Source of the DNA: Candidatus Gottesmanbacteria bacterium RIFCSPLOWO2_01_FULL_42_22
GTDB lineage: Bacteria > Patescibacteriota > Microgenomatia > 2-02-FULL-39-11
Assembly (NCBI GenBank): GCA_001779315.1
Contig: MFJU01000041.1
Coordinates: 1 to 35,988, forward strand
Direction: 5' to 3'
DNA: 35,988 nt
Shown: positions 9,240 to 18,003 of the stretch, one piece after another
Position numbering within the stretch: position 1 is the stretch's first letter
Layout: each line of letters starts with the position of its first letter
Translations under genes and position numbers: made by a program
Notes under the pieces: model-generated
Seen by the model: only the letters and a program-made list of their open reading frames with translations
What the model was told of the DNA's origin: nothing
Databases searched by the model: none

Positions 9240-9611
9240 GTGGCAAAAATCTGGTCTGGAGACTTTAGTTAAGTCTTTCCACTCCAGGCCGGATTCTTGC
9301 TGCTAAAACAGCGAGTGGTTTTGGAGGCAAAACAATTCATTTTTTTCGGATTGTCATTGCCCAAAAAACCAAATTTTATTCTTGCACTTTAACAATCTGC
9401 GGAAAAATTCATCTCCTCTGGTAATTCAGCCAGGAAGCGGGTTGAGATCTACCCATCTCTATCGGCCTTCTGGCTGATTAGACACCAAAAAGGAGGTGAA
9501 AATAAAACCATAAAAAAACTCAGCCATAAGGGAGCTTCAATAGCTTCCTGCATCGTAATTGCGATGCGAACGTAAACAACCGATTTTCATATATCTAATT
9601 CGGAGGAAAAA
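9240..9611 (+). ncRNA. structured 5' leader upstream of the lipoprotein gene
   Basis: Successive stems: 9251-9261/9282-9292 (11 bp with 2 G-U), 9296-9302/9309-9315, 9318-9323/9328-9333 (GAGG tetraloop), 9426-9433/9470-9477 (extended), 9550-9555/9562-9567. Confidence 0.55.
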
Positions 9612-11390
9612 ATGTCTCACCGAAAGGCTTGGAGCGCAATCGCGTTCCTCGTATTGTTCAGTATGTTACTCAGCGCGTGCGGCGGTTCCGCTTTACCTCT
9701 TAGGAGCGACATGCCGCTTGATAGCTTGACCGAAGCAGTTACCTATACCAGAACAGGCCCAGCAAATGATCCCATGGAAGTCAATGAATCACTATATCGG
9801 GGACTGAATGAGGGTTCACCGTTGATCGGTCAATATACCAGATTCGGCAGAATGTCCGGGGTGGACACCGAAGATGTGTATATCAACGATGTCCCTGTGC
9901 TGGGAATGATCCGCGTCAAACGCGAATATGGTTACAGTAATAACTTCGAAGTCCGGCCGACGTTTTTCGAGGCGCATGACGCCAAAGGAAATGTCGTCTG
10001 CTGGATTAAAATCCGTCATCAGTTCAACCGAAATATCGAGCAATACCTCAAGACCGGCTACCGGGACTTTGATAGTCTGTGGTTCTACCAAGTACCCTGC
10101 AGCCGAAATAACAACGGGCGGTATAACCTCGACCTTGAAAAGGCAACCTTTTACGCCCTCGTCGTCAATGAGGTCTGGCAAGCCAGGATTTACTGGGGCT
10201 CCGTCTTCGCTAACTGGGGACATTCTGTCACCTTAGTTGGGGGTTATCTCAATGCTTGGCCTAACAACTGGTGGCTCAACGGGGACATTCCGAATACGCA
10301 GTTTGATTCTGTCGGCACAACCAACCTAATGTTACAATTGGTGCGTGAGCTGTCAACCTCTGCCCAACCATGGGTGGCCTTCAACAAAGACAGCCTATTC
10401 GCCAAGACTAAGGCGATCTACTCTGCCGGTGATGCCGATCAGTATTGGACGGTCGATCGTCTGATGTTGAATCGCCAGCGTGAATACGGTATCCTTATGC
10501 GTTCAGATACAGAGTCGCCCTGGACTATCGTCACGGTACAGCCTGTCTACAATTTTGAAGAAAACGATATAGGGCAGGTTATCACTAATGCCTATAATCT
10601 GGGAAACCAACCATTCGAAGGGAGACTCAATGAACAGGGATTACCAAAAAATCCCAATGATACGGTAATCACCGAACTCGAGAAATGGGGTTGCCAAAAC
10701 TGCCCGAACGCCACCCTCGAACAACTGATCTTCAAAGACGTCAACAACAATACTTTGTACACGATCACTTTCCGAGGCTTTTACGGCGCCAATGACACAC
10801 TCGTTATCTACAGCGGCCGCCGGCCTGATTTTAACAGGCTCCTTTCAGAAGTCCCTCAGGAAGAAGTCATGCCTGAAAGGTCACTTGTTTACGACGAGAA
10901 AGGCAACCCAAAGCCCCTGGATGAGCAAACTTTTAAGGACGACGAACAGTGGGAGAGTTTCCTGCGCGAGGGTACAGTCTGGAACTGGCTCAAAGATAAT
11001 CCTGGCTCTCTGGATACGGACTTGTTTGTTCAGTTTCGCGTCAATGACGCGACTGAATGGGCACCCATCCCATGCTCAGATGGCGGGACATGCGGCTATA
11101 GGGCTGTCGAATGGAACCTGAACGCCAGCTACTTCTTTGATGGCGATGTTCGCAAAGCCTGGCTTATCTCCAATTTACTTGGAGAAGTTGGTGTTCGGAC
11201 GCTCGGCTTTTCTTATGCGAGTAATCGCTTTGAGGGATCTGGACTGCTCTTCGCGCAAGCCCAGTCGGTTTACAACAGTGAATTTTACAAAGGATTCACG
11301 ACGCCGGAATCGGCGCTCATCATGGATGCGAGAGCAATGCAACTACCAGATCACATCAAAGAGGCTATGGCCGAGTTGTTCAGTAAGTAA
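9612..11390 (+). CDS. lipoprotein of unknown function, probable horizontal acquisition
   Basis: Signal peptide with lipobox LLSAC|GG; strong SD CGGAGGAAAAA-ATG; more GC-rich codons than neighbours. Confidence 0.85.
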   Translation: MSHRKAWSAIAFLVLFSMLLSACGGSALPLRSDMPLDSLTEAVTYTRTGPANDPMEVNESLYRGLNEGSPLIGQYTRFGRMSGVDTEDVYINDVPVLGMIRVKREYGYSNNFEVRPTFFEAHDAKGNVVCWIKIRHQFNRNIEQYLKTGYRDFDSLWFYQVPCSRNNNGRYNLDLEKATFYALVVNEVWQARIYWGSVFANWGHSVTLVGGYLNAWPNNWWLNGDIPNTQFDSVGTTNLMLQLVRELSTSAQPWVAFNKDSLFAKTKAIYSAGDADQYWTVDRLMLNRQREYGILMRSDTESPWTIVTVQPVYNFEENDIGQVITNAYNLGNQPFEGRLNEQGLPKNPNDTVITELEKWGCQNCPNATLEQLIFKDVNNNTLYTITFRGFYGANDTLVIYSGRRPDFNRLLSEVPQEEVMPERSLVYDEKGNPKPLDEQTFKDDEQWESFLREGTVWNWLKDNPGSLDTDLFVQFRVNDATEWAPIPCSDGGTCGYRAVEWNLNASYFFDGDVRKAWLISNLLGEVGVRTLGFSYASNRFEGSGLLFAQAQSVYNSEFYKGFTTPESALIMDARAMQLPDHIKEAMAELFSK

Positions 11391-11409
11391 CTTCCGCAGA
11401 TAGTTTAGC

Positions 11410-11478
11410 AAGAACCCCACCGTAACGGTGGTTTGACCGATAAGGTCTTATCATTTGTTTCGCGTGGGGTTCTTTTTT
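11410..11478 (+). terminator. branched intrinsic terminator
   Basis: AAGAACCCCAC (11410-11420) / GTGGGGTTCTT (11464-11474) then T-run; internal CCACCGtaaCGGTGG and GACCgataaGGTC. Confidence 0.8.
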
Positions 11479-11488
11479 GGGAAAAATA

Positions 11489-12514
11489 TTATCTTTTAAC
11501 CATTGAATAGGCGGCGCCGGCGAGGATGATAAGATAAAGGACAATCCCTACGAAAAAGGATTTGACGGCAAAGACCGGGCCTTCTTCCCGTAAGACAAAA
11601 GACAAAAACTTCCTCACCCCCCAGAAATGGACCAAAAATGTTAAGCCTGAGGCTGCCAGTGTGGCATAAATAAGATAATTCGCTGCGGCTATGATGAGAG
11701 AGAGCGCTGAAAGAATCAGACAAAAAACAACAGCCGCGGCGGAGACGGTCGTCAGGGCTTCCTTCATGGTGGTCGCCACCGGATCGAATTTTTTGCGCTC
11801 CCGGTAAATGCGGCTCCAGAAATATGAGCGCCAGAAGTATTTTTTGGCAATCGGCAGGAAATCCTCAAACTCATGCCTGACCATGATTTTCGGGTTGAAA
11901 ACTACCGCGTAGCGTCGGGCAATACGGTATGTCAGTTCTATATCCTCCACCAAAGCGGCTTTGTAGGTGGTATCAAATCCTCCCAGGCGCAAAAACAAAG
12001 CACGGTTGATGGCCGCTATCCTGGTGGAGAAAAGATAGTAATAGTTTTTCGGATCGCGCTCATTGATCCAATAGCTCCAATCCCTTAACGCCTTGAATTT
12101 GGGGAAAAACCTGCGGCTTCTCTGGTTTTTCGACCAGACGCCGGTCAGGGCAAACATATCTTTATCCCGGCTAAAATTACTGATAAGTTCGGAAAGTGAA
12201 TGCGGATAAAGCTCGACATCAGAATCCAAAAACAGGACTACCTTGCCGCGGGCAAATTTGACGCCGGTATTGCGGGCCGAAGCCGGCCCGACATTTTTTT
12301 TAAGCTTTATAATTCTGAAGACAGCTGGCGCTGTTTTCTTCCGCTTGAAGTATAGGGCTATTTCATCGACTGTCGCATCAACTGAATGATCATCAACTAT
12401 AATTATTTCAATCCGGGAAAAATCAACCGATTTGGAAGCAAAAATCGATTTTAACAGGGCAACTATCGTTCCCCGGCTGTTATAGGCAGGAATGACAATC
12501 GTCAGAAAGATCAT
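11489..12514 (-). CDS. family 2 glycosyltransferase with C-terminal TM region
   Basis: 'LTIVIPAYNSRGTIVALLKSIF', 'IIIVDDHSVDATVDE', 'GPASARNTGVKFARGKVVLFLDSDVELYP'. Confidence 0.9.
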   Translation of the reverse strand: MIFLTIVIPAYNSRGTIVALLKSIFASKSVDFSRIEIIIVDDHSVDATVDEIALYFKRKKTAPAVFRIIKLKKNVGPASARNTGVKFARGKVVLFLDSDVELYPHSLSELISNFSRDKDMFALTGVWSKNQRSRRFFPKFKALRDWSYWINERDPKNYYYLFSTRIAAINRALFLRLGGFDTTYKAALVEDIELTYRIARRYAVVFNPKIMVRHEFEDFLPIAKKYFWRSYFWSRIYRERKKFDPVATTMKEALTTVSAAAVVFCLILSALSLIIAAANYLIYATLAASGLTFLVHFWGVRKFLSFVLREEGPVFAVKSFFVGIVLYLIILAGAAYSMVKR

Positions 12515-12553
12515 GAAGCGAAGTTATTTACGTTATAATAAATAATTGAGTCG

Positions 12554-14182
12554 ATGGTCAAGTACAAAACCGCTATTTTTGCCATCCTGATAATCTTTTT
12601 CCTCGGTTTTTCCTACTATCCGACACTTTTTGAGCTTTCCCAAAAAGGCAAATTGGCAGGCAAAGGCCGGGATTTCATCCTGGAACATAACTATTATTGG
12701 CCTGATTTCAATCTCTACCTGTCTAAAATAAAACAGGGTTATGAAGGCCGTTTACTGGTAGTTGAGAAATATACCTCAGAGCCGCACCGGGGTTCCCTGA
12801 TCCAGATTTTTTATCTGGGCTTAGGGGCAATCGGACAGCTTTTAAATATTTCTCCGAATTACGCCTACCAGCTGGGCAGGTTTATCCTCTCATTCCTCTT
12901 AATTCTGATGATCATCCTCCTGGCCCGTAAATTATTCGGAAATTCCGCCTTTATGATTTTAGCTTTTGTGACAACCGTCGTTTCCGGCAGTTTTCCCCGG
13001 CTGGTAAATACCGCAGACGGCTTGAAAATCGTCAGGTTTATGGAATGGTGGTCCAATATTGACAGCCTCCAGCGCCTGACTTTTATTCCCCATATTATTT
13101 TCGGGCAGGTAATCTCTTTTTTTCTTCTTTACCATCTGGCGATGACCGGGAAACGGTTGTCCGGGAAACAACTTCTGTTTTACGCGCTGTTAGGCAACCT
13201 GGCCGGTCTTGTTTTTCCGCCGAGTTTAATCACATTAAACGGCATCATCCTCTGTCTGATGTTATTTAAACTTTTAAAAAAGAAGCCGGTCGCCACCTAT
13301 TGGCATATTTTTGTTATTTCTTCTTCCTTTTCCCTGGTTTATCTATTCCTGACGACAAACGTAATGCCCTGGTCCGCTTTGGTCGAATTCCACCGGACCC
13401 ATCCGATGATGATTCCGTTTAAAGACTATGTTTTAGGCACCGGTCCGGTCATTTTCCTGGGTTTCTTCGGATCTTTGGCTGCTGTAATATACAGAGACCG
13501 CCGTTTTTACCCTTTGATTTTATGGGTGGCAGTTACCTTTCTCTTTGCCGCTTTATTTTCGCTCGTAAGGGAGCAAAGCCCTTTGCGCTTTACCCAGACA
13601 GGTTTGTTTATTCCGCTTGGCCTTTTGACAAGCTATTTTTTCCACAGGCTTTGGCAGTTCTTCAGGACAAATAACAGCCGCTCCTTGCTTATCGCCGGCC
13701 TTACCCTTTACCTTCTGGCTAATCTTTACATTATGTACAACAGCCTCAAATGGCAGATTTCATTCATCACTCAAAGGGTTAATGCCGATTATCCGGCCGT
13801 TCCCTATCCGCCCCAGACTATGTATCCTCTTTCTTCCTGGATGGAAGCCATCAGCTGGCTGGAAAAAAATACAGACCATAATTCCGTTGTCCTGGCGGGC
13901 GCGACCGCCGCTAATTTCATCCCGGCTTATGCCGGCAATTTTGTCTATTTCGGCCAAAGCAATACGGTTGACTACAACTTCAAACAGAAGCAGATGGAAA
14001 AATTCTTCAAAGGTAATATGTCTGCTTCCGAAGCTCAAATATTCCTGCGTAACGGCCGGATAAAATACGTCTTTTTCGGCATCCAGGAAAAGGAATTGCT
14101 GGGAGAGCGGCAACTTGAGGAAATATATCCCTTTCTTATAACTGTCTTTAAAAACTCAACGGTCACGATTTACCGCTTTTGA
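12554..14182 (+). CDS. GT-C-like polytopic membrane protein
   Basis: Many TM segments; C-terminal 'NGRIKYVFFG...FKNSTVTIYRF' shared with 14858-16402 and 16406-18001. Confidence 0.65.
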   Translation: MVKYKTAIFAILIIFFLGFSYYPTLFELSQKGKLAGKGRDFILEHNYYWPDFNLYLSKIKQGYEGRLLVVEKYTSEPHRGSLIQIFYLGLGAIGQLLNISPNYAYQLGRFILSFLLILMIILLARKLFGNSAFMILAFVTTVVSGSFPRLVNTADGLKIVRFMEWWSNIDSLQRLTFIPHIIFGQVISFFLLYHLAMTGKRLSGKQLLFYALLGNLAGLVFPPSLITLNGIILCLMLFKLLKKKPVATYWHIFVISSSFSLVYLFLTTNVMPWSALVEFHRTHPMMIPFKDYVLGTGPVIFLGFFGSLAAVIYRDRRFYPLILWVAVTFLFAALFSLVREQSPLRFTQTGLFIPLGLLTSYFFHRLWQFFRTNNSRSLLIAGLTLYLLANLYIMYNSLKWQISFITQRVNADYPAVPYPPQTMYPLSSWMEAISWLEKNTDHNSVVLAGATAANFIPAYAGNFVYFGQSNTVDYNFKQKQMEKFFKGNMSASEAQIFLRNGRIKYVFFGIQEKELLGERQLEEIYPFLITVFKNSTVTIYRF

Positions 14183-14861
14183 GAAAAATAAGTGATCCTA
14201 TTCTGATCATATCAGAGCCTTCTTCGATGGCGATCTGCCAGTCTGAGCTCATGCCCATGGAGGTTTTGAGCTGATAACGATCTGCCAGCTGTCTCAACTT
14301 GCGGAAAGTTTGCCGGATGAGATCTTTATCTTCCGTATAAGGAGCCATTGTCATTAATCCTGCCAGCTGAATATTGGGCATTATTTTTACTCTTTCAATA
14401 GTTTCTGAAGCGTTATTATCATCTATTCCGTGTTTTGTTTTTTCTCCGGATATATTAATCTCCAAAAATGCCGGCATTTTTGCCCCGCTGACACGGCTGT
14501 TGATTGCTTCTGCCAATTCAAGACTGTCAATAGAGTGAATTTCCCGGAAAAGTGATAAGGCCTTATTGATCTTATTTTTCTGCAAATTGCCGATCAGGAC
14601 TGGATAGATATAATCAATCAGATCGGGATGAGACTTTTTGATAAAAGAGAACTTCTCCTGGGCATCCTGCACCCGGTTTTCGCCTATCATCATTTTTTCC
14701 TGTTTTAGCTGCCGGAAGAGGCGGATGAAGTCAGCCAGCTCTCCCTCCGACAGATATTTCGTGGCAAACAGAACGGAAATATCTTCAGCTTTACGCCCGC
14801 ACTTGTACCTGACAGCCTCAAATATCTCAAAGAAATCTGTTAATTTTTCCCGATAATTCAT
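14163..14861 (-). CDS. YggS/PROSC-family PLP-binding protein
   Basis: 'FATKYL', 'IGENRVQDAQEKF', 'MGMSSDWQIAIEEGSDMIRIGSLIF'; ATGA overlap with the upstream gene. Confidence 0.88.
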   Translation of the reverse strand: MNYREKLTDFFEIFEAVRYKCGRKAEDISVLFATKYLSEGELADFIRLFRQLKQEKMMIGENRVQDAQEKFSFIKKSHPDLIDYIYPVLIGNLQKNKINKALSLFREIHSIDSLELAEAINSRVSGAKMPAFLEINISGEKTKHGIDDNNASETIERVKIMPNIQLAGLMTMAPYTEDKDLIRQTFRKLRQLADRYQLKTSMGMSSDWQIAIEEGSDMIRIGSLIFLKSGKS

Positions 14862-16402
14862 ATCTTTTTTGTATCAAAACGGTATAATGTGACTGTCGGA
14901 TTTTTATAAACTTCTTTTAAAAAAGGAAACTTCCGGAAATATTGACTTGAGCTGTACATCAGTAAATAATTAATTTTATAAACGGAAAGCGTTCTTTTAA
15001 GTTCGTCCTCCCCCATCTTGCCGTCGATGACAGCAAAAGCCCTGGTCATTTTTTCCTGATAGTTAATGGTAAAAAGTTCATAACCGAAGAGGGTCTTTCT
15101 GCCGGTGAGGCCGGGAAATGCTTCATTGAACGGCCAGACAACCAGAAAGATATCTCTTTTGCCGGATATTTTTTTAGCTTCCCTGAAAGCCCGATAAACA
15201 TCCATCGGGATAAAATAGTAACCATTGTTTATTTTCGGTGTCAGGATCTCCCGGTAGGACAGATAAAGGGTCGGGGTAATCGAGGCAAAATAGATAACTA
15301 AAAGCATCACCAGGACACTTTTTTGAAATTTCCGGAAGATTTTGGAGAGAAGCAAAATACCTTCTGCCGCTAATATTCCCAAAATAAGGTAAACTTGGGA
15401 AGGCCAAAAGCGGGCATTGGATATTTTGAATTTTTCCGATATATCAGTCAGATAAAAAAAGACAGCCAGGGTAAGAAATACCAGGCTGAAAATACGCCCC
15501 TTGCCTGCTTTTCCCGGAAAGTTTTTCAGGCCGAAAAGGGCCAAGATAATGACTAAACCTGTACCCATAAAAAGTTGGGCCGGAACCAGTTTTAAATGCT
15601 GTGTTGACTCCCAGGCGGATGACAGACTGTAAGGTAACTGCGAAAAAACTGCTTTGGCATATAACGCCGGTAAAATCCCTGCCAGAAAAAGAATTCCGGC
15701 CGCTATTAAACTTCTGATTTTAACTTTCGGGATGAAAGCGGTAATGAATAAAACCATGACGTTCAAACCCCAGGTAACCGGGTTGATGGATGCATGCAGA
15801 AAACCGCTCAATGCCAATAAGAACATCCTGTTTCGAAGATAAAAGAGCCAGCCGGCTACTCCCAAGGCATAAGCTAAGAGATGGTGTGGAGTCGGTCCGA
15901 AACGGGCCAGAGGAATACCCAGGTTATACCAGTGGTTAAAATAGTTCCATTCAAAGCCGTGAGCGCCTAATTTTAGGTAAAAAAGCGAGGTGGACGTCAG
16001 GAAAAAAAGCAGGCTTAAAACGCGCTTCGTCGGGTTTTTGGGGAATATTTCCCTGATGAAGAGCCAGGAGATTACCAGATAGAGTGTTAAATAAATTCCT
16101 ACAGCCGTTTGGTATGCTGATATTACGTCCAAACCTGTCATCATTAAAAGTCTTCCGGACAGAACATTCTGCCAACCGATAAGGACCGGCTTCAATTTTT
16201 CCGGGGTAAAAAGCATGGTTGAAGCGAACCAATGCTCCCTGCCTTGGGCAAATTGGGACAGATAGTAGAAATAGTCCGAAGGCCAATGGACGGTACCCAG
16301 GTAGAAAAAACCTTTCGGCGTCAATAATTTATTGACGATATATTGCAGTTCGATTCCCAAAACTGTCAAAATTATCAGAAAGCCAACCAGTATTTTTTCC
16401 AT
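14858..16402 (-). CDS. GT-C-like polytopic membrane protein
   Basis: Multiple TM segments; C-terminal 'YKINYLLMYSSSQYFRKFPFLKEVYKNPTVTLYRF'. Confidence 0.65.
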   Translation of the reverse strand: MEKILVGFLIILTVLGIELQYIVNKLLTPKGFFYLGTVHWPSDYFYYLSQFAQGREHWFASTMLFTPEKLKPVLIGWQNVLSGRLLMMTGLDVISAYQTAVGIYLTLYLVISWLFIREIFPKNPTKRVLSLLFFLTSTSLFYLKLGAHGFEWNYFNHWYNLGIPLARFGPTPHHLLAYALGVAGWLFYLRNRMFLLALSGFLHASINPVTWGLNVMVLFITAFIPKVKIRSLIAAGILFLAGILPALYAKAVFSQLPYSLSSAWESTQHLKLVPAQLFMGTGLVIILALFGLKNFPGKAGKGRIFSLVFLTLAVFFYLTDISEKFKISNARFWPSQVYLILGILAAEGILLLSKIFRKFQKSVLVMLLVIYFASITPTLYLSYREILTPKINNGYYFIPMDVYRAFREAKKISGKRDIFLVVWPFNEAFPGLTGRKTLFGYELFTINYQEKMTRAFAVIDGKMGEDELKRTLSVYKINYLLMYSSSQYFRKFPFLKEVYKNPTVTLYRFDTKKI

Positions 16403-16405
16403 TAA

Positions 16406-18001
16406 TTAAAGTGTGGTCTTATAAATGGTCACGTATTCATGTTTATATAAAGGTTGCATTAATTCAGCATATGCCGGTGGTAAATTTCCCTGATCCCAAA
16501 AAACATAAAGTATCCGGTTTTCAGAAAGAATCCTCCTGGCTTCATCCTGCGAAAATTGACCCGACATAAAATTTTCCGCTGTCCACCAAACAGTCGGAAA
16601 ATCGGCAGGTACAGCTTCATGACCGATATAAACTTTATTATAGGTAAAGGCGGGAATAAACATCCCCGTATAAAAAGTGCTCATGACATTTGAATATTGC
16701 TTTGTATTTAACTTTAAATAATCCATAGCCTGAAGATACGGTTTCGGAATATAGGTATTGATAAAAATCTCCTTTTTAAACAGTTCCGGCCACCAATAGC
16801 TTTGCAAACCGAAGAAAGCATTGGTTATTAATAAAATAGTTATACCTGACAAAGCAGCCCGTTTCCATGCCGTGCTGTTTATTTTCTCTGTTACATATAT
16901 CAATCCCATTGTTGCCAATAAACCGCCAAAGACATATGGGGCATAATAAACCAACCTGATCATCGGCAGAGGTACAATCCCTTTGGCAGACAGGATAAAT
17001 AATAAATAAGCAATAGCCACAATCAACATCGGGAATATATATTTCGGTTTCCGTTTTTCGCGGATGTAAAATACAGCCGGAATGAAAAAGACTGGCAAAA
17101 TACCCAACGGCAGGAAAAACCGGTAAGTCAACTTTAACAGTGAGTCTTGCGGACTATTCAATCTGACGCTTTCCCAAGTTACCAGATTTATCTTTTTAGC
17201 TTCCCAATTAACGAAAATTAAAGATGCAATTGAGCTTAAAAAGATAATAATTATGACCAGGCTTTCCCTGATTTTTGGTTTCCGGGTAACCAGGTAAAAA
17301 CCTAATACCGCTGATAAGGCGCAAAACAGAATAAATGCCGGCATGGCAAAGAAAATCATCGCCGGCAGCATTAAAAATCCCGTATAAATCAGATCGCGTA
17401 AATTCCGGCCTTTTAGATATTTTAAAAAATAGAAGGTCGAGGCCAACATCAGAGAGGTGGACATAAAATGATGGGGTTTCATGGTCAGCCTGCTATAAGC
17501 ATCAAGACCGGTCCACCATTCCGCTTTGAAATTAAAATCCCTGCCCAAAATTGTCACCATTTTGTCCGGAAACGGGCTGGCAAAAAAAATAATAAATAAA
17601 GCCGGCCATTTATATTTGGAAGGTATTAAAAATGACACCAGACAATAACTGTAAAGACAATATAACAACAGAGGAAAATAGAGCCCGATCCTGTACATAT
17701 AAATATCGGAAAGGCTGAATATTTTCCCTAGCCTGCCCAAAAACAGATAATAATTGTGAAGATATGATGGCGGCAAATCAGCGGTTGTGTACTGGTTAAT
17801 GATGTAGTTCTGGCTTCTGCCCTGTTTGATATATGACAGATATCCATAGTAATCCTCATGGATTTTGTGTATTAAAGGATAGAAAGAATCACCTGGGGTA
17901 TAAGAAATGCGCCTCAAATCAGGAAGAATTATGACAATTAAGACCACCGGCCAAAAAAAAGAATGAATAAGCAAATTCTTCGGCCAATTTTTATATTTCA
18001 T
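16406..18001 (-). CDS. GT-C-like polytopic membrane protein
   Basis: Start moved to MKYKNWPKN, just after the upstream stop; C-terminal 'ENRILYVFWDQGN...YKHEYVTIYKTTL'. Confidence 0.65.
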   Translation of the reverse strand: MKYKNWPKNLLIHSFFWPVVLIVIILPDLRRISYTPGDSFYPLIHKIHEDYYGYLSYIKQGRSQNYIINQYTTADLPPSYLHNYYLFLGRLGKIFSLSDIYMYRIGLYFPLLLYCLYSYCLVSFLIPSKYKWPALFIIFFASPFPDKMVTILGRDFNFKAEWWTGLDAYSRLTMKPHHFMSTSLMLASTFYFLKYLKGRNLRDLIYTGFLMLPAMIFFAMPAFILFCALSAVLGFYLVTRKPKIRESLVIIIIFLSSIASLIFVNWEAKKINLVTWESVRLNSPQDSLLKLTYRFFLPLGILPVFFIPAVFYIREKRKPKYIFPMLIVAIAYLLFILSAKGIVPLPMIRLVYYAPYVFGGLLATMGLIYVTEKINSTAWKRAALSGITILLITNAFFGLQSYWWPELFKKEIFINTYIPKPYLQAMDYLKLNTKQYSNVMSTFYTGMFIPAFTYNKVYIGHEAVPADFPTVWWTAENFMSGQFSQDEARRILSENRILYVFWDQGNLPPAYAELMQPLYKHEYVTIYKTTL

Positions 18002-18003
18002 GA

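Noticed and set aside
9240-9611. T-box or known riboswitch call for the leader
   Set aside because: No T-box AGGGTGG-like sequence or other conserved riboswitch motif recognised by eye.
9816-10223. 135-aa - strand ORF and the overlapping + ORF 9928-10236
   Set aside because: Inside the lipoprotein CDS; shadow ORFs expected from its GC-rich codon usage.
10792-11403. Out-of-frame + ORFs 10792-11121 and 11137-11403 as a possible frameshift of the lipoprotein
   Set aside because: The main 592-aa frame runs uninterrupted to its stop just before the terminator.
13760-14113. 117-aa - strand ORF
   Set aside because: Antisense to a GT-C-like gene with a coherent C-terminus; no family motifs.
15951-16286. 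111-aa - strand ORF
   Set aside because: Alternate frame within the 14858-16402 gene; composition not protein-like.
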